Source of the DNA: an uncultured Bacteroidota bacterium
Lineage (GTDB): Bacteria; Bacteroidota; Bacteroidia; Chitinophagales; Chitinophagaceae
Length of the DNA stretch: 36,437 nt
Assembly: GCA_903953815.1 (NCBI GenBank)
Contig: CAJBLA010000078.1
Location: forward strand, 1-36,437
Reading direction: 5' to 3'
Shown one piece after another: positions 16,600 through 23,827 of the stretch. A program made the translations under genes and the position numbers. Position 1 is the stretch's first letter. Each line of letters opens with the position of its first letter. Under the pieces are notes generated by a model that saw only the letters and a program-made list of their open reading frames with translations, did no database searches and was not told where the DNA came from.

Positions 16600-19077
16600 T
16601 TAATTAGAAGTATTTTTAGTTTTACCCCAGATAAATTGATCAGATATCCTCAATGGAAAATTCGAATATATTTCCACATTTGCATCAGTCCTTAAGGTTC
16701 TAGCTCTGCCAACAGCTTGAATTAAATCAGATTCAATCAAACCCAATTGGATTTCTCTAAGTTCAGGGTGATCATAACAGTTGAACATGAATTTAAACCC
16801 ATTGTTTTCTATTTCTTTATACCCCATCGTTGTATCGGAGGTTTTAAAGTCTATGCCCAAGATTTTGGCAAGTAATAGATATTCAACATTATTTCGGTGA
16901 GGTGTTCCAACCACAACTAAGTTCTCTCCGGCTAGTGTATCGTATCCAGAGCAATTCCCGAAGTATATTTCATGACATGCGTTTGAAAATTGATGGGTGA
17001 AAGATTTAAACGTGATTACTTTTTTTTCTCCTACTTCTTCACTTATTAGATTAACATACTTTTCGAGTCCATTACGCGCGCAAGAACGTTTGGTATATTG
17101 TACAACCTTTCCTTTTTGCTCAACATCGCCAACATCAAACAATTCAACTCTATCCCCAAACAGATATTTATAAATGGTTGGATTTATAGTAGCAGAGAGG
17201 ATAATAATTTTCTTATTCTTAGGTAAGGTTACTTTATTGACATAATGGACCAAGTTGGGATCTTTTTTATCTTTTAAAAAGAAGGAAGACGAAAAGAAGC
17301 CGAAAATATTTGATTCAGCCAACTTTGATTCAGCTACTTTCTCAATAAGTTCATCTAGATCAAATAGCAAGGTTGGAGACGAGATTATTTCAGCTGGATT
17401 AGCACTTTGTAGAATATTAATGATTTTGATTAAATCAATTCTTCCCTTTTGTAGAGTTAGACCAATGGCGAACAAATCTGAAATTTTAACCTGTTTGATT
17501 TGAACTAATGATCCAATTGGGTCTTCATCAAATATTAATGTATCATGACTAAATTTTGAATGTATAGCCCTTGTATGGGTTGTTAAAACTGTTTCCTCGG
17601 TCTTCACACACTTTTCTAGTTGGTCAAGGTATTCTATAGCTTGACTTAAATCTTCACTAGTAACACTAAAAGAGAATCTACCCGAAACGATATTATGCAA
17701 AACAGCCACAGCTTTTTGATGAAGCCCCATTGCATAGTAGTATTCAATCAATTTATTTATCCGCTCATCAGTGAATCTAATGGAATTAGGAGTCATTTGA
17801 TAGGGAACGCTCATTCTTTCTGTTACTTCTTGCTTTAAGTCATTAGTAGGAAAAGATATTGTGGCGTTAGAAACAGATGATAATAATCTTGTTTTCCCAA
17901 TGGCAGTTGGGAGCTTAAGAATATGAATTTTATCTAATTCAGTACTTTTTAGTGTATATTCAAAATGCTTTTTTAGTTTTTGTACTGCCTCTTCTAATGG
18001 TATTTTATTTACCGCTTCTAATACCTGAATTTTCCCTCTTTGATTTAAAAGTTCAGTTTGCAGATCAAAAATGTGTTTATCCTCAACATTATCAGAAAAA
18101 ATATGAATTGGTTCTGGGGGATAATAAACTATTCCGAGGTAAGAGAAAATGTTGAAATTATTGTCTGTGTATTCAGTTAGACCTTGCTCATTGTATTTAA
18201 GCATGGTTTCTTTCATTATTTTTCTACCTCCCTTAAAATTGATCAAATTGGTAGCAAGCCCAAATAGCTGATCATGATCCAACCATTTACCATCTAAGAA
18301 TTGGTCTATAATCTTGACTTTATGTCTAGCTAAATCCCAATCAATATTTAGTTGCTCATTTCCCTCTGGAATAGCACCAGTGGTATTTGGAGAATTCCGT
18401 TGTTTGTTGTTATTGTTATACAACAAATTACCTTTTTCTCCAACTTCTTCCCCCAACCAAAAACTACATCCTTTTAAGGGTGCAATAGATCTGGTTCTTC
18501 CTTTATCTTTAGTGATTAACTCAAGGGATAAATGTTCGGTGAGCTTAGAAGTTTTGATTTCTTCTGTGGATATTATTTGAGAATTTGTTCCAGCAAAAAA
18601 GAAGCCACCTCTTCTAAAGCACTTAGGGTCTGCTTCAGGGAATACAGCTTTTAAACCTTTCATTAATACATCATGATGACCAGCGTCTTTGATTTCAGTA
18701 TCTAGCAGAAGCATAATTCTGAATTTTAATAATTCATCTGATGACGAAAACGTACGGTACCATATTTGTGGAGTTATGGCATACTCTTCTAGTCTTTTGA
18801 TTACATCCTCAGGATAAATAATTGATTCTTTATTATCAAAATCAAGACCTATCACTGACTGGGATAACCAATTTTCATTTTTTACTAAACCATTAAAAAC
18901 ACCACCCGACCAAGTATAGCCATAGGGTTGCTGGACAATAGTAGCAATTTCATTTGCTGTTATACCCGTTTTTATTTTTAGGTTATTATAAATTATCCCT
19001 ATGGACTTATCCGACTTTGAGGGCTTTGATTTAATCGGAGTTGGGTTGATTGTGATTTGATACTTTTTCTTTTCCAT
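16600..19077 (-). CDS. Primase-helicase (AEP-like N-terminus plus SF2 helicase)
   Basis: A large 825-aa replication protein. The N-terminal part resembles the VirE-N/BT4734-like archaeo-eukaryotic primase fold: SVIGLDFDN with the metal-binding DFD (about 79-81), WYRTFSSSDELLKFRIML, and CFRRGGFFFAGTNS. The C-terminal half is an SF2 helicase: Walker A LPTAIGKT (389-396, K395), DEDP box (517-520), LSAT motif (627-630) and motif VI QAVGRAR (787-793). It probably primes and unwinds the excised element. The frame extends upstream to a TTG at 19125, but the ATG at 19077 (MEKKKYQITINPTP) is the better start. It is transcribed divergently from the ribbon-helix-helix pair, 98 bp away, which could repress this promoter. 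Confidence 0.85.
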   Translation of the reverse strand: MEKKKYQITINPTPIKSKPSKSDKSIGIIYNNLKIKTGITANEIATIVQQPYGYTWSGGVFNGLVKNENWLSQSVIGLDFDNKESIIYPEDVIKRLEEYAITPQIWYRTFSSSDELLKFRIMLLLDTEIKDAGHHDVLMKGLKAVFPEADPKCFRRGGFFFAGTNSQIISTEEIKTSKLTEHLSLELITKDKGRTRSIAPLKGCSFWLGEEVGEKGNLLYNNNNKQRNSPNTTGAIPEGNEQLNIDWDLARHKVKIIDQFLDGKWLDHDQLFGLATNLINFKGGRKIMKETMLKYNEQGLTEYTDNNFNIFSYLGIVYYPPEPIHIFSDNVEDKHIFDLQTELLNQRGKIQVLEAVNKIPLEEAVQKLKKHFEYTLKSTELDKIHILKLPTAIGKTRLLSSVSNATISFPTNDLKQEVTERMSVPYQMTPNSIRFTDERINKLIEYYYAMGLHQKAVAVLHNIVSGRFSFSVTSEDLSQAIEYLDQLEKCVKTEETVLTTHTRAIHSKFSHDTLIFDEDPIGSLVQIKQVKISDLFAIGLTLQKGRIDLIKIINILQSANPAEIISSPTLLFDLDELIEKVAESKLAESNIFGFFSSSFFLKDKKDPNLVHYVNKVTLPKNKKIIILSATINPTIYKYLFGDRVELFDVGDVEQKGKVVQYTKRSCARNGLEKYVNLISEEVGEKKVITFKSFTHQFSNACHEIYFGNCSGYDTLAGENLVVVGTPHRNNVEYLLLAKILGIDFKTSDTTMGYKEIENNGFKFMFNCYDHPELREIQLGLIESDLIQAVGRARTLRTDANVEIYSNFPLRISDQFIWGKTKNTSN

Positions 19078-19175
19078 ATTTTCTTTTATTAATAAATAGT
19101 AGGACAATTTTAAAAAGTATTCCAAAGCAGAATTATTTTTGTTTTTCTAGATATTTATTTAAAAAACATATACTA

Positions 19176-19361
19176 ATGACTAAAGCAAAACCACAGAGAA
19201 GCGAATTCATTCGATTGCGTTTAACGCCGCAAGAACGCCAGATTATTGATCAAATAAATGCCTCAGATTATACAAATGTCTCAGAACATGTGCGTAGATC
19301 CTTGCATTTTTATGCAGCAAATAATTTTCCAGCCTTAGTTGCGTTTAAATCGTCAAAGTAA
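19176..19361 (+). CDS. Ribbon-helix-helix protein 1 (MobC-like)
   Basis: A 61-aa protein built as a ribbon-helix-helix DNA-binding dimer: strand EFIRLRLTPQERQIIDQINA, then the second helix NVSEHVRRSLHFYA. The pattern RLTPxE…SEHVRRS is that of small mobilisation accessory proteins (MobC/BmgB-like) and of element repressors. It lies divergently from the primase-helicase and 1 bp upstream of a paralogous RHH gene. Both ends fit one tight operon with the dyad-rich region that follows. It may bind that region (oriT or operator) or the divergent promoter; the choice is open. Confidence 0.72.
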   Translation: MTKAKPQRSEFIRLRLTPQERQIIDQINASDYTNVSEHVRRSLHFYAANNFPALVAFKSSK

Positions 19362-19362
19362 T

Positions 19363-19527
19363 ATGAAACCAGAACTATTAGAGAATTTTATCAGGATTAG
19401 AGTTACGAATGCAGATAGGGCATTTATAGAACAGTATATCTTACAATCAGACCTTTCCATCTCGGATTTTTTTAGAAATCTGATTCAAGAGTTAAAGAAC
19501 TCATCACGCAATGCAACTACAAAATAG
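19363..19527 (+). CDS. Ribbon-helix-helix protein 2
   Basis: A 54-aa protein starting at ATG 19363, one base after the stop of the first RHH gene; an upstream in-frame TTG (19339) is inside that gene and is not preferred. The sequence ENFIRIRVTNADRAFIEQYI followed by LSISDFFRNLIQEL repeats the ribbon-helix-helix plan of its neighbour (F-I-R-x-R-x-T, then a SxSxFxR helix). The two are divergent paralogues and could form a heterodimer. Directly downstream is a 231-bp non-coding region with two repeated dyads, the likely binding target. Confidence 0.7.
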   Translation: MKPELLENFIRIRVTNADRAFIEQYILQSDLSISDFFRNLIQELKNSSRNATTK

Positions 19528-19758
19528 GTTTGGGATACATTCTGAAATATAGATTTCGACCAAATATTCCACAAAAAGTAGGGTTCCCTTATGAATAGTT
19601 TAGATTTCGAATAATTTTGTAGGGGATACCCTGTGGGCAGGCAGGGTAGTTAAAGTGTTGTAAATCATTACTTTAAATCTAAGTCAAAAAGTTTTTCAAT
19701 AAAAAAACAAAGTTAATTCTTGGATATATGATTTGAGTTATTTACCTTTGCATTATAT
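19528..19758. promoter_or_regulatory. Dyad-rich non-coding region, candidate oriT or replication/control site
   Basis: TAGATTTCGA occurs at 19550-19559 and again at 19601-19610. Each copy is followed by an AGGG/CCCT inverted pair: AGGGTTCCCT at 19580-19589 and AGGGGATACCCT at 19621-19632. In addition TACCCTG (19627-19633) pairs perfectly with CAGGGTA (19642-19648) over a GC-rich 8-nt loop. Placement immediately after two RHH genes is what an oriT or operator would show. No relaxase gene is seen in the window, so oriT is only one option. Confidence 0.5.
19720..19750 (+). promoter_or_regulatory. Bacteroidota-type promoter for the 158-aa gene
   Basis: A -33 element TTG (19720-19722), a 20-bp spacer and a -7 element TACCTTTG (19743-19750) matching TAnnTTTG. 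The gene starts at 19759, so the transcript would have almost no leader. Confidence 0.7.
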
Positions 19759-20235
19759 ATGAGAGTAAAATTTCCGCAAATATTGTGTTTTGACGATTGG
19801 GTCGATTTATATAAGCTACCAGACACTTATAAATTGGGTGCTTTGGATAAATCAAATCGTCCATTTGCTAATTTAACAGAGACGCCTTTGCTAAAAGAAA
19901 CTAGGGCTAAGGTTTTAGGCATTCTTGAAAAAAATAGTGAGGCGGTAAAAGAAATTGAATCAGCAATGGTGTTATACAATCAAATTTATACAGCAGAATC
20001 TCCTTCAGTTTATTTGGCTTATGTTAAAGATGCCAAGACAGACCTTGAATATTTGACAGCCAAAACATTTTGGCCATTAATGGATGGGAAGAAGAAAGAG
20101 ATTAGAATCTATATAGGTTCAAAAAAAGATTTCCCAAATCACAAAAATTTAAAAGTTCATATGATGGCAAAGCAAAAGATGAAAGAACACTTGAAAGCAA
20201 AAATGTTGGGTGTTGAACAGCTAACACTCTTGTAG
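19759..20235 (+). CDS. Unknown 158-aa element protein
   Basis: A 158-aa soluble, basic protein with no family that I recognise. It starts MRVKFPQILCFDDWVDLYKL and contains a predicted helical middle (AKVLGILEKNSEAVKEIESA), then EIRIYIGSKKDFPNHKNLKV and a lysine-rich C-terminal helix. It has its own promoter with a TAnnTTTG element 8 bp before the ATG. Position between the dyad-rich region and the excisionase-like gene suggests a role in replication or excision of the element. No relaxase histidine motif (HxH or HUH) is present. Confidence 0.6.
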   Translation: MRVKFPQILCFDDWVDLYKLPDTYKLGALDKSNRPFANLTETPLLKETRAKVLGILEKNSEAVKEIESAMVLYNQIYTAESPSVYLAYVKDAKTDLEYLTAKTFWPLMDGKKKEIRIYIGSKKDFPNHKNLKVHMMAKQKMKEHLKAKMLGVEQLTLL

Positions 20236-20251
20236 ATTTTTTTTAACCAAT

Positions 20252-20312
20252 AACTATATCCATAATAAAAAGTGGATTTTATTATATACTTTAACTATAT
20301 CCAAAATAAAAA
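20252..20312 (+). repeat. Direct 20-nt repeat upstream of the excisionase-like gene
   Basis: AACTATATCCATAATAAAAA (20252-20271) and AACTATATCCAAAATAAAAA (20293-20312) differ at one position and are 41 bp apart, about four helical turns. They end 9 bp before the ATG at 20322 and are candidate operators for that gene. Confidence 0.65.
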
Positions 20313-20321
20313 ATAGATAAT

Positions 20322-20612
20322 ATGGAAACAAACAAAATTCAATTAGTTACAATCCCAGTTGGGGATTTGCTAGGTATGATTTCAATGGCTGTTAATACAG
20401 AAATTGAAAAACTAATTAATAATCCAAGATTGGGAGAAGGATTTAAGGACGATGTCTTGGATCGGAAACAGGCTGCAGAGCTACTGAAGCTAAGCGAACA
20501 AACATTAACCAAACTTTTCCTTGAAGGAAAAATTGTAGGGCAAAAAAGTGGTGCAAAATATCGATTTCTAAAGTCTTCAATAATCAACTATTTGAGTACC
20601 AAAAACAATTAA
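20322..20612 (+). CDS. Excisionase-like helix-turn-helix protein
   Basis: A 96-aa protein with an HTH_17/excisionase-type domain in its C-terminal half: DVLDRKQAAELLKLSEQTLT, then KLFLEGKIVGQKSGAKYRFL and KSSIINYL. The N-terminal 40 residues form an amphipathic region typical of Bacteroidota element Xis-like proteins. Such proteins bend DNA at attachment sites and help recombination direction, and also regulate. It lies 386 bp before the integrase with one small gene in between. The pair of 20-nt repeats directly upstream suggests that it or another element protein controls it. Confidence 0.82.
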   Translation: METNKIQLVTIPVGDLLGMISMAVNTEIEKLINNPRLGEGFKDDVLDRKQAAELLKLSEQTLTKLFLEGKIVGQKSGAKYRFLKSSIINYLSTKNN

Positions 20613-20655
20613 TAAGAAAAACTCGGAGCGGCGAGTAGACCGTTATTTTATTAGT

Positions 20656-20961
20656 ATGAAAAAATCAATTAAAAAACAGGAAATCATTGATGAAGTAAAA
20701 AACTTAGAAAGAAAATACTTCGATCTAGTGTGGTATGCTCGTTCATCTTCAAAAGATGATCATATAAAAGAAATCAAAGTAAAAAGAAAACTTATTGAAG
20801 AATTGTATCCAGATGAGGTGAAAAATTTAATAAAAAGGAATAACCAAAATTGGGATCATGGTTTTAATAGTGGAATGTTAGCTGGCATGCGATACGTTTT
20901 AAGTTTGGCGGTATATGGTAAAGAAGATGCAGAAGAAGATTTCCCATTCTTGGACACCTAA
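20656..20961 (+). CDS. Unknown 101-aa element protein
   Basis: A charged, helical 101-aa protein beginning MKKSIKKQEIIDEVKNLERK, with a central DHIKEIKVKRKLIEELYPDE and a small Gly/Ala-rich helix GFNSGMLAGMRYVLSL near the C-terminus. Similar short genes often sit between the excisionase-like gene and the integrase in Bacteroidota integrative elements; their job is unknown. It lies 43 bp after the HTH gene and 36 bp before the integrase ATG. No membrane segment or signal peptide is seen. Confidence 0.65.
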   Translation: MKKSIKKQEIIDEVKNLERKYFDLVWYARSSSKDDHIKEIKVKRKLIEELYPDEVKNLIKRNNQNWDHGFNSGMLAGMRYVLSLAVYGKEDAEEDFPFLDT

Positions 20962-20997
20962 TTTAAATTGATTTCTAAAACAAAAAGGATTAAAAAT

Positions 20998-22293
20998 ATG
21001 GGAATTTCATTTTCATTGGCTAGACCTAAACAGCAATTATCATCTATTCGTGTAAAAGTTTCTATTCGGGGTGCGAACTTCTTTGTGTACACCGGTAAAA
21101 CGATTTCACCAGATCTATGGGATTTTAAAAAGTCATTTATTAAATCTCAAGTTGGAAATCCTACTGCATCAAAGGCAAGTAAATACCTTCGAAAAATTCA
21201 AATGGATTTAACGGATGTATTTGATGACTATAGATTTGGTATATCTAAAATGACTTTTTTAGAGTTGCAAGCAAAAATGCATGAGGTTGTTGGAAATCCC
21301 AAATCTAAAATGATTAAAGAAAATCATGGCTTAACTATTCAGTCGAAAACGGCAATAGATTTTATTGACCATTTCATTTCAGATTGCGAAAAAGGTATTC
21401 GTTTGAGTCCACAGCGTCAAAAGCTAAAGGAGTCAACTATTAAGTCATTTCGAACTTCTAAAGGATATTTATTGGGTTTTCAAGGTCATAGCAATCTCAC
21501 ATTAAATATTAATGAGATCACTCAAAAAAATATAGACGCCATAAGTGACTTTGTAGTGAACATTAAAAAGCATTCCTTGAATACTCATTCGAAGTTCATG
21601 ACAGATTTAAATCAAATATTTAAGTATGCCAAGGAGAATAAGGTAATAACTCAAGCACAATTCGCAGAATTGAAATTTGATACCAGAAGAGAAGAAACTG
21701 ATAGCATATACTTGAAGGAGGAAGAGATAAGTGAGATGTACCAATTAAAAGATTTGCCAAGTGAAAAGCATGAAATTGTACGCGATGTATTTGTTGCAGC
21801 CTGTTTTATGGGTTTGCGTTTTTCTGATTATTCAAGTTTAAATCTTGCTAAGATCGTTAATCGAAGATTAGAGGTCATACAAAAGAAAACTGGGAAAAAG
21901 GTAACCCTTCCTATTCACCCATTAGTAAATGAAATTTTTACAAAATATAATTTTAGGTTACCGAAAATCCCTAATAATAATGAGTTTAATAAACTTATAA
22001 AAGAAGTTGGTGCATTGATGCCATCGATGCAAGTTGAGTTTTCAAAGCAAATAACCTATGGAAGAGAAAGGGTAATCATAACTAAGCCTAAATTTCAGTG
22101 GATTCAGGGGCATTGCCCCCGCAGAAGTCTAGTTACTAACGAATTTTTAAAAGGCACCGATATTCCTACAATTATGTCAATATCAGGGCACAAGAGTTAT
22201 AAGAATTTTTTAAGGTATATAAAGGCGAGTGGTGAGGAGTTTGCTGATAAACTTGAAAAAATTTGGCAGGAACGATATGCTGGTATTAGTTAA
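20998..22293 (+). CDS. Tyrosine recombinase/integrase
   Basis: A 431-aa site-specific recombinase. It has an N-terminal arm-type DNA-binding region (about 10-90), a SAM-like core-binding domain (about 115-215) and the catalytic domain. Catalytic residues visible are R274 in CFMGLRFSDYSS, the HxxR pair H372/R375 in GHCPRRSLVT, H398 in ISGHKS and the nucleophile Y407 in FLRYIK. The frame opens at a TTG (20968), but the ATG at 20998 has an AAAAAGGA ribosome-binding site nine to ten bases upstream and starts MGISFSLARPKQQLSS, so it is chosen. It should integrate and excise the surrounding element. Its arm-binding domain fits the tandem 10-bp AAATCAC-type motifs seen at 25.6 kb. Confidence 0.94.
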   Translation: MGISFSLARPKQQLSSIRVKVSIRGANFFVYTGKTISPDLWDFKKSFIKSQVGNPTASKASKYLRKIQMDLTDVFDDYRFGISKMTFLELQAKMHEVVGNPKSKMIKENHGLTIQSKTAIDFIDHFISDCEKGIRLSPQRQKLKESTIKSFRTSKGYLLGFQGHSNLTLNINEITQKNIDAISDFVVNIKKHSLNTHSKFMTDLNQIFKYAKENKVITQAQFAELKFDTRREETDSIYLKEEEISEMYQLKDLPSEKHEIVRDVFVAACFMGLRFSDYSSLNLAKIVNRRLEVIQKKTGKKVTLPIHPLVNEIFTKYNFRLPKIPNNNEFNKLIKEVGALMPSMQVEFSKQITYGRERVIITKPKFQWIQGHCPRRSLVTNEFLKGTDIPTIMSISGHKSYKNFLRYIKASGEEFADKLEKIWQERYAGIS

Positions 22294-22303
22294 ATTTTAA
22301 ATT

Positions 22304-22480
22304 ATGAATATGCAAAAATGTAAGTATTGTCATTTCACTCAAACAGAAGATGAGTGGATGAGTGAAATTGGATTATATGATCACAAAAGGATAGGCCACG
22401 ATGATCCAGATCAGTATGTTGAATGTAAAATGTGTTCAAAAATATTACATATTGATTATGATATTGTATCTGGAGGATGA
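22304..22480 (+). CDS. Small zinc-ribbon-like protein (58 aa)
   Basis: A 58-aa frame ATG to TGA, starting 10 bp after the integrase stop. It encodes MNMQKCKYCHFTQTEDEWMS and ends with YVECKMCSKILHIDYD. The two CxxC pairs (CKYC, CKMC) are spaced as in a zinc ribbon. Its composition and the tight spacing make it a real gene. A second zinc-ribbon gene follows after 46 bp. It may bind nucleic acid or support a protein interaction; no known family is recognised. Confidence 0.7.
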   Translation: MNMQKCKYCHFTQTEDEWMSEIGLYDHKRIGHDDPDQYVECKMCSKILHIDYDIVSGG

Positions 22481-22526
22481 GGTCAGGCTTAAATTTCAAT
22501 TAAAAATAAAACAAAAAATAAATAAC

Positions 22527-22949
22527 ATGGGAAGTGTAAGTATTGACGGTATATGTCCAAGATGTGAAAGCGAGAATTATGTTGAAAATTATCATTATTC
22601 AACGCATGAAAATTATAAAATGTGCTATGATTGTGGATATTACACCAGGGTCGTTATTAAAAAAGATGAAAATAAAAATTATATCTTAGTTGACGAATCT
22701 AAAGGTTTGGAGTTTAGTAATTTAATCTACGAGGAATTCAAGAATGAAAATCCATTCGGCTGTTTTAGAATTGAATATCTAGGTGGAAATAGTGAAATAG
22801 GCACCTTGGATACTGAAAATGATTACAATGATTTTGTGTCAGATTTTATACCAAGTGAGCTTGTTTCCCGCGAAATAAAAGAAGTCATTGTAAGCAGGCT
22901 TGTTGAAAATTCAATTCAAAAGGAGGTAGTTTTCTCTCTAAATCCTTAA
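22527..22949 (+). CDS. Zinc-ribbon protein of unknown function (140 aa)
   Basis: An open frame extends upstream to 22401, but the ATG at 22527 is preferred, because the part before it overlaps the 58-aa gene in another frame. The product starts MGSVSIDGICPRCESENYVE and has a second pair in MCYDCGYYTR, giving a CPRC…CYDC zinc ribbon in the first 45 residues. The rest is an acidic alpha/beta domain (FRIEYLGGNSEIGTLDTEND) of unknown type. Together with its small neighbour it forms a pair of zinc proteins right behind the integrase. They could be cargo or accessory factors of the element. Confidence 0.65.
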   Translation: MGSVSIDGICPRCESENYVENYHYSTHENYKMCYDCGYYTRVVIKKDENKNYILVDESKGLEFSNLIYEEFKNENPFGCFRIEYLGGNSEIGTLDTENDYNDFVSDFIPSELVSREIKEVIVSRLVENSIQKEVVFSLNP

Positions 22950-22969
22950 AAACCCAATAATAAAATGTT

Positions 22970-23482
22970 ATGGAACAACTAAAGCAGCTTAATGCATTTC
23001 GTTTAGATGCGGAAGCAAATTTTGATGAATTACAACAAATTCGGGATCGGCACATGAATTCAATAAGCCGTGTTGATTCTAAAATGGATGATTATTACAA
23101 TATCATTTCTGCAATACGAGCTGAAATATTGCTAATTATTGCAAGTAATGACACGGCCATAGAAGTTGAAGTCCTCACCATGTTTAATGCACAAAATGAT
23201 CAAGTTTTGTTCACTAAAATTTGTATTCCAGGATTTCCTGCAATTTTCAAGTCATTTTCTTCTATTGATTATGTTTTTTACAATGTATCAAGGGATAAAT
23301 TGACGAATGACTTTGTATTGCAGGGCAGGTTAAAAGAATTAGTAATTGAATGGCTCAGTTCCCGCCAAGAGTGGTCAGGCATATTCAAACAACCTTTTGC
23401 GAATGCAGAACAAGTTATGGAGCGCTTTGTGAATGATGAGGCTGTCTTTCATTTTTTTAAACGAAGGCCAATAATGTTGTGA
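22970..23482 (+). CDS. Unknown 170-aa protein
   Basis: A 170-aa soluble protein with an N-terminal coiled-coil-like helix (QLKQLNAFRLDAEANFDELQ, QIRDRHMNSISRVDSKMDDY) and a following alpha/beta domain with EILLIIASNDTAIEVEVLTM. I do not recognise a family. It is the last gene of the integrase-linked group (20 bp after the zinc-ribbon gene), and the boundary-like non-coding region starts directly behind it. It may be cargo; function is unknown. Confidence 0.58.
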   Translation: MEQLKQLNAFRLDAEANFDELQQIRDRHMNSISRVDSKMDDYYNIISAIRAEILLIIASNDTAIEVEVLTMFNAQNDQVLFTKICIPGFPAIFKSFSSIDYVFYNVSRDKLTNDFVLQGRLKELVIEWLSSRQEWSGIFKQPFANAEQVMERFVNDEAVFHFFKRRPIML

Positions 23483-23817
23483 TTTGCGCCCATTATTTGT
23501 GTAAATAGACTATTTGCGCTTATAATTGCTTTAAAGCGCTCCAATTCAAGCATTTTACTAACCTGATTGCCTATAAAATACCAATGCTAGCTGGTTTATT
23601 CTCATAAATACCCAGAACATACCGTCCCACCTATTAATCGACCAGTTTAAGTTTTAAAACACGTGCAATTTTATACTCAGAGTATAAGAATAGGATTAAA
23701 AATAAACTTCAAAAAAAAATTACCGTTATGGTGCCTCAACGGTCAGTCTTTGTAAGGGAGCTTTGATAAAATTGAATTTATACGATTTTAGTTTAAAAAA
23801 AATCATATATTTGTACT
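23483..23817. promoter_or_regulatory. Non-coding boundary region before abiE with operator-like palindromes
   Basis: A 335-bp region with no gene. It contains a boundary-like repeat at 23542-23582, which resembles 25529-25569 on the other side of the abiE pair (both begin CAATTnAAnC, contain ACTAAC plus TGAT, and end AAAATACC). It also holds a perfect palindrome TTATACTC-A-GAGTATAA (23671-23687) and a -7-like TATATTTG (23806-23813). The second palindrome copy overlaps the next gene start (23811-23827). Confidence 0.55.
23671..23687. promoter_or_regulatory. Candidate AbiEi operator IR1
   Basis: A perfect 8-bp inverted repeat around one central base. A second version, TTGTACTGTGAGTATAA, lies at 23811-23827 with 14 of 17 positions the same. 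AbiEi antitoxins are known to repress their own operon by binding two inverted repeats in the promoter, which makes these good candidates. Confidence 0.6.
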
Positions 23818-23827
23818 GTGAGTATAA
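23806..23827 (+). promoter_or_regulatory. abiE promoter -7 element with candidate operator IR2
   Basis: TATATTTG (23806-23813) fits the TAnnTTTG consensus; the GTG start codon is only 5 bases after it, so the message may be nearly leaderless. The palindrome TTGTACTGTGAGTATAA overlaps the promoter and the start, so a bound repressor would block initiation. No convincing -33 TTG at 19-21 bp is seen. Confidence 0.55.

Noticed and set aside
19659-19687. Third boundary (Y) repeat near the primase region
   Set aside because: GTAAATCA, TAAAT and AAGTCA occur in order, but spacing differs and neither GGTCC nor TGTGCGC is found at the expected distances.
19759-20235. Relaxase gene
   Set aside because: No HUH histidine cluster or catalytic tyrosine context; 158 aa is too short for known relaxases.
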